A stretch of DNA of 64,000 nt from Perca fluviatilis (taxonomy: Eukaryota > Chordata > Actinopteri > Perciformes > Percidae): the NCBI RefSeq assembly GCF_010015445.1, contig NC_053127.1:7626276-7690275 (forward strand), written 5' to 3'. Of this stretch, positions 63,457 to 64,000 are shown in pieces. Under the pieces are notes generated by a model that was given only the letters and a program-made list of their open reading frames with translations, ran no database searches and had not been told where the DNA came from. The position numbers and the translations under genes are program-made. Within the stretch, counting starts at the first letter, position 1. Every line of letters starts with the position of its first letter.

Positions 63457-64000
63457 AGGGTTGGGAATTTTCAGGGTACCTCACGATACCATACACGATA
63501 CATGGCTCACGATACTGCTAATATCACGATACAGCAATTCTGCAATAATCAATATAGTGAAAACTCCTGCGTCAAGAAGAGACAATTTAACGGCGCTGTG
63601 CAAACAGGGAGAAGTAACAACTGGATATATTCTCATCTCCTTGATCTAAAATGCATGTTTGATGCTTCATATCTCAAGACTTTACTAACGTTAGCTTGGA
63701 TAGCCTAGTTACCTGTAAAATGACACCACCCAAACCAGCAGTCAGTCCGACCGGCAGTGAGATGCTAGATTTAGTTAATCAAAGACGCTAGCAAAGCAAC
63801 ACAGTACCGAAAATAAGCACAGCCGGAACGTCAGATAGGTCAGAACTCTGTGTTTAACTGTATTTCTTTAAAACGTTACAGTTATGGCTGAAAATGACAA
63901 CAGAAATAAACAAGTTTGCCAATTTCACATATCTCCGCAATTCAAATCCACTGCCAATTGCCATCGGAAGTGATGTTTGTGTTAGCGCGACGTCACAGGG
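63457..64000. mobile_element. hAT-type element left end, runs off the window
   Basis: TAGGGTTGGGAATTTTCAGG, GTACCTCACGATACCATACA and several more CACGATAC motifs mark the left end of a TAGGGTTGGG-type hAT copy. The right end lies beyond 64000. Confidence 0.5.

Larger units (their letters stand above)
35455..64000 (-). other. dbn1: dbn1 intron 1 (partial, at least 28.5 kb)
   Basis: Nothing here matches the expected first coding exon of drebrin followed by a donor in phase 2. It is filled with DNA transposon copies, often nested, plus a SINE, retroelement tails and microsatellites, all listed separately. Stretches with no recognisable content include 39520-40040, 43780-44080, 47750-48480, 48600-49440, 50780-51290, 51500-52700, 52800-53480, 56290-57160, 58160-59740 and 60440-61150. 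Confidence 0.7.

Overview
The window is vertebrate nuclear DNA, almost certainly from a percomorph teleost. It has long (CA)n tracts, a Tc1-type transposon with ~200-bp inverted ends, many hAT, Harbinger and TTAA-type MITEs, and a fish tRNA-derived SINE. One gene spans more than half of it on the minus strand: drebrin (dbn1), the actin-binding protein of dendritic spines. I placed 14 coding exons between 35454 and 1267. Every junction has an AG acceptor and a GT donor, and the phases agree throughout. Together they encode 578 complete codons plus a stop. The first coding exon (in mammals, the start of the ADF-homology domain, about 29 residues) was not found. It probably lies past the right edge, so intron 1 is at least 28.5 kb.

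Layout from left to right (3' to 5' of dbn1): 3' flank and 3'UTR (1-1266); terminal exons 15, 14 and 13 (1267-2731); exon 12 (3858-3986); a 7.4-kb intron with a Tc1 element that ends just before exon 11; the proline-rich exon 11 (11436-11564), which no simple open frame shows because it is embedded in CA repeats; a 4.9-kb intron with an internally deleted hAT element, a foldback element and a telomere-like minisatellite; exons 10 to 6 (16424-21198), coding for the charged coiled coil; exons 5 to 2 (22546-35454), coding for most of the actin-depolymerising-factor homology domain; then 28.5 kb of intron 1 made largely of nested transposable elements.

No second gene, tRNA, rRNA or CRISPR array could be supported, and I see no undescribed biological system. 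The most interesting signals are: (1) a long TG repeat serving as the polypyrimidine tract of the last drebrin exon, with TG repeats also in front of the symmetric exon 11; (2) the two Homer-binding PPxxF motifs known in mammalian drebrin, both degenerate here; (3) nested transposons whose order of insertion can be read from target-site duplications; (4) a 904-bp near-perfect palindrome with TTAA flanks; (5) a two-copy repeat with an expandable 46-bp array carrying a TATA-box-like motif in every unit.

All gene calls rest on recognising protein families by eye. Repeat class assignments rest on the ends and target-site duplications I could read, not on a library search.
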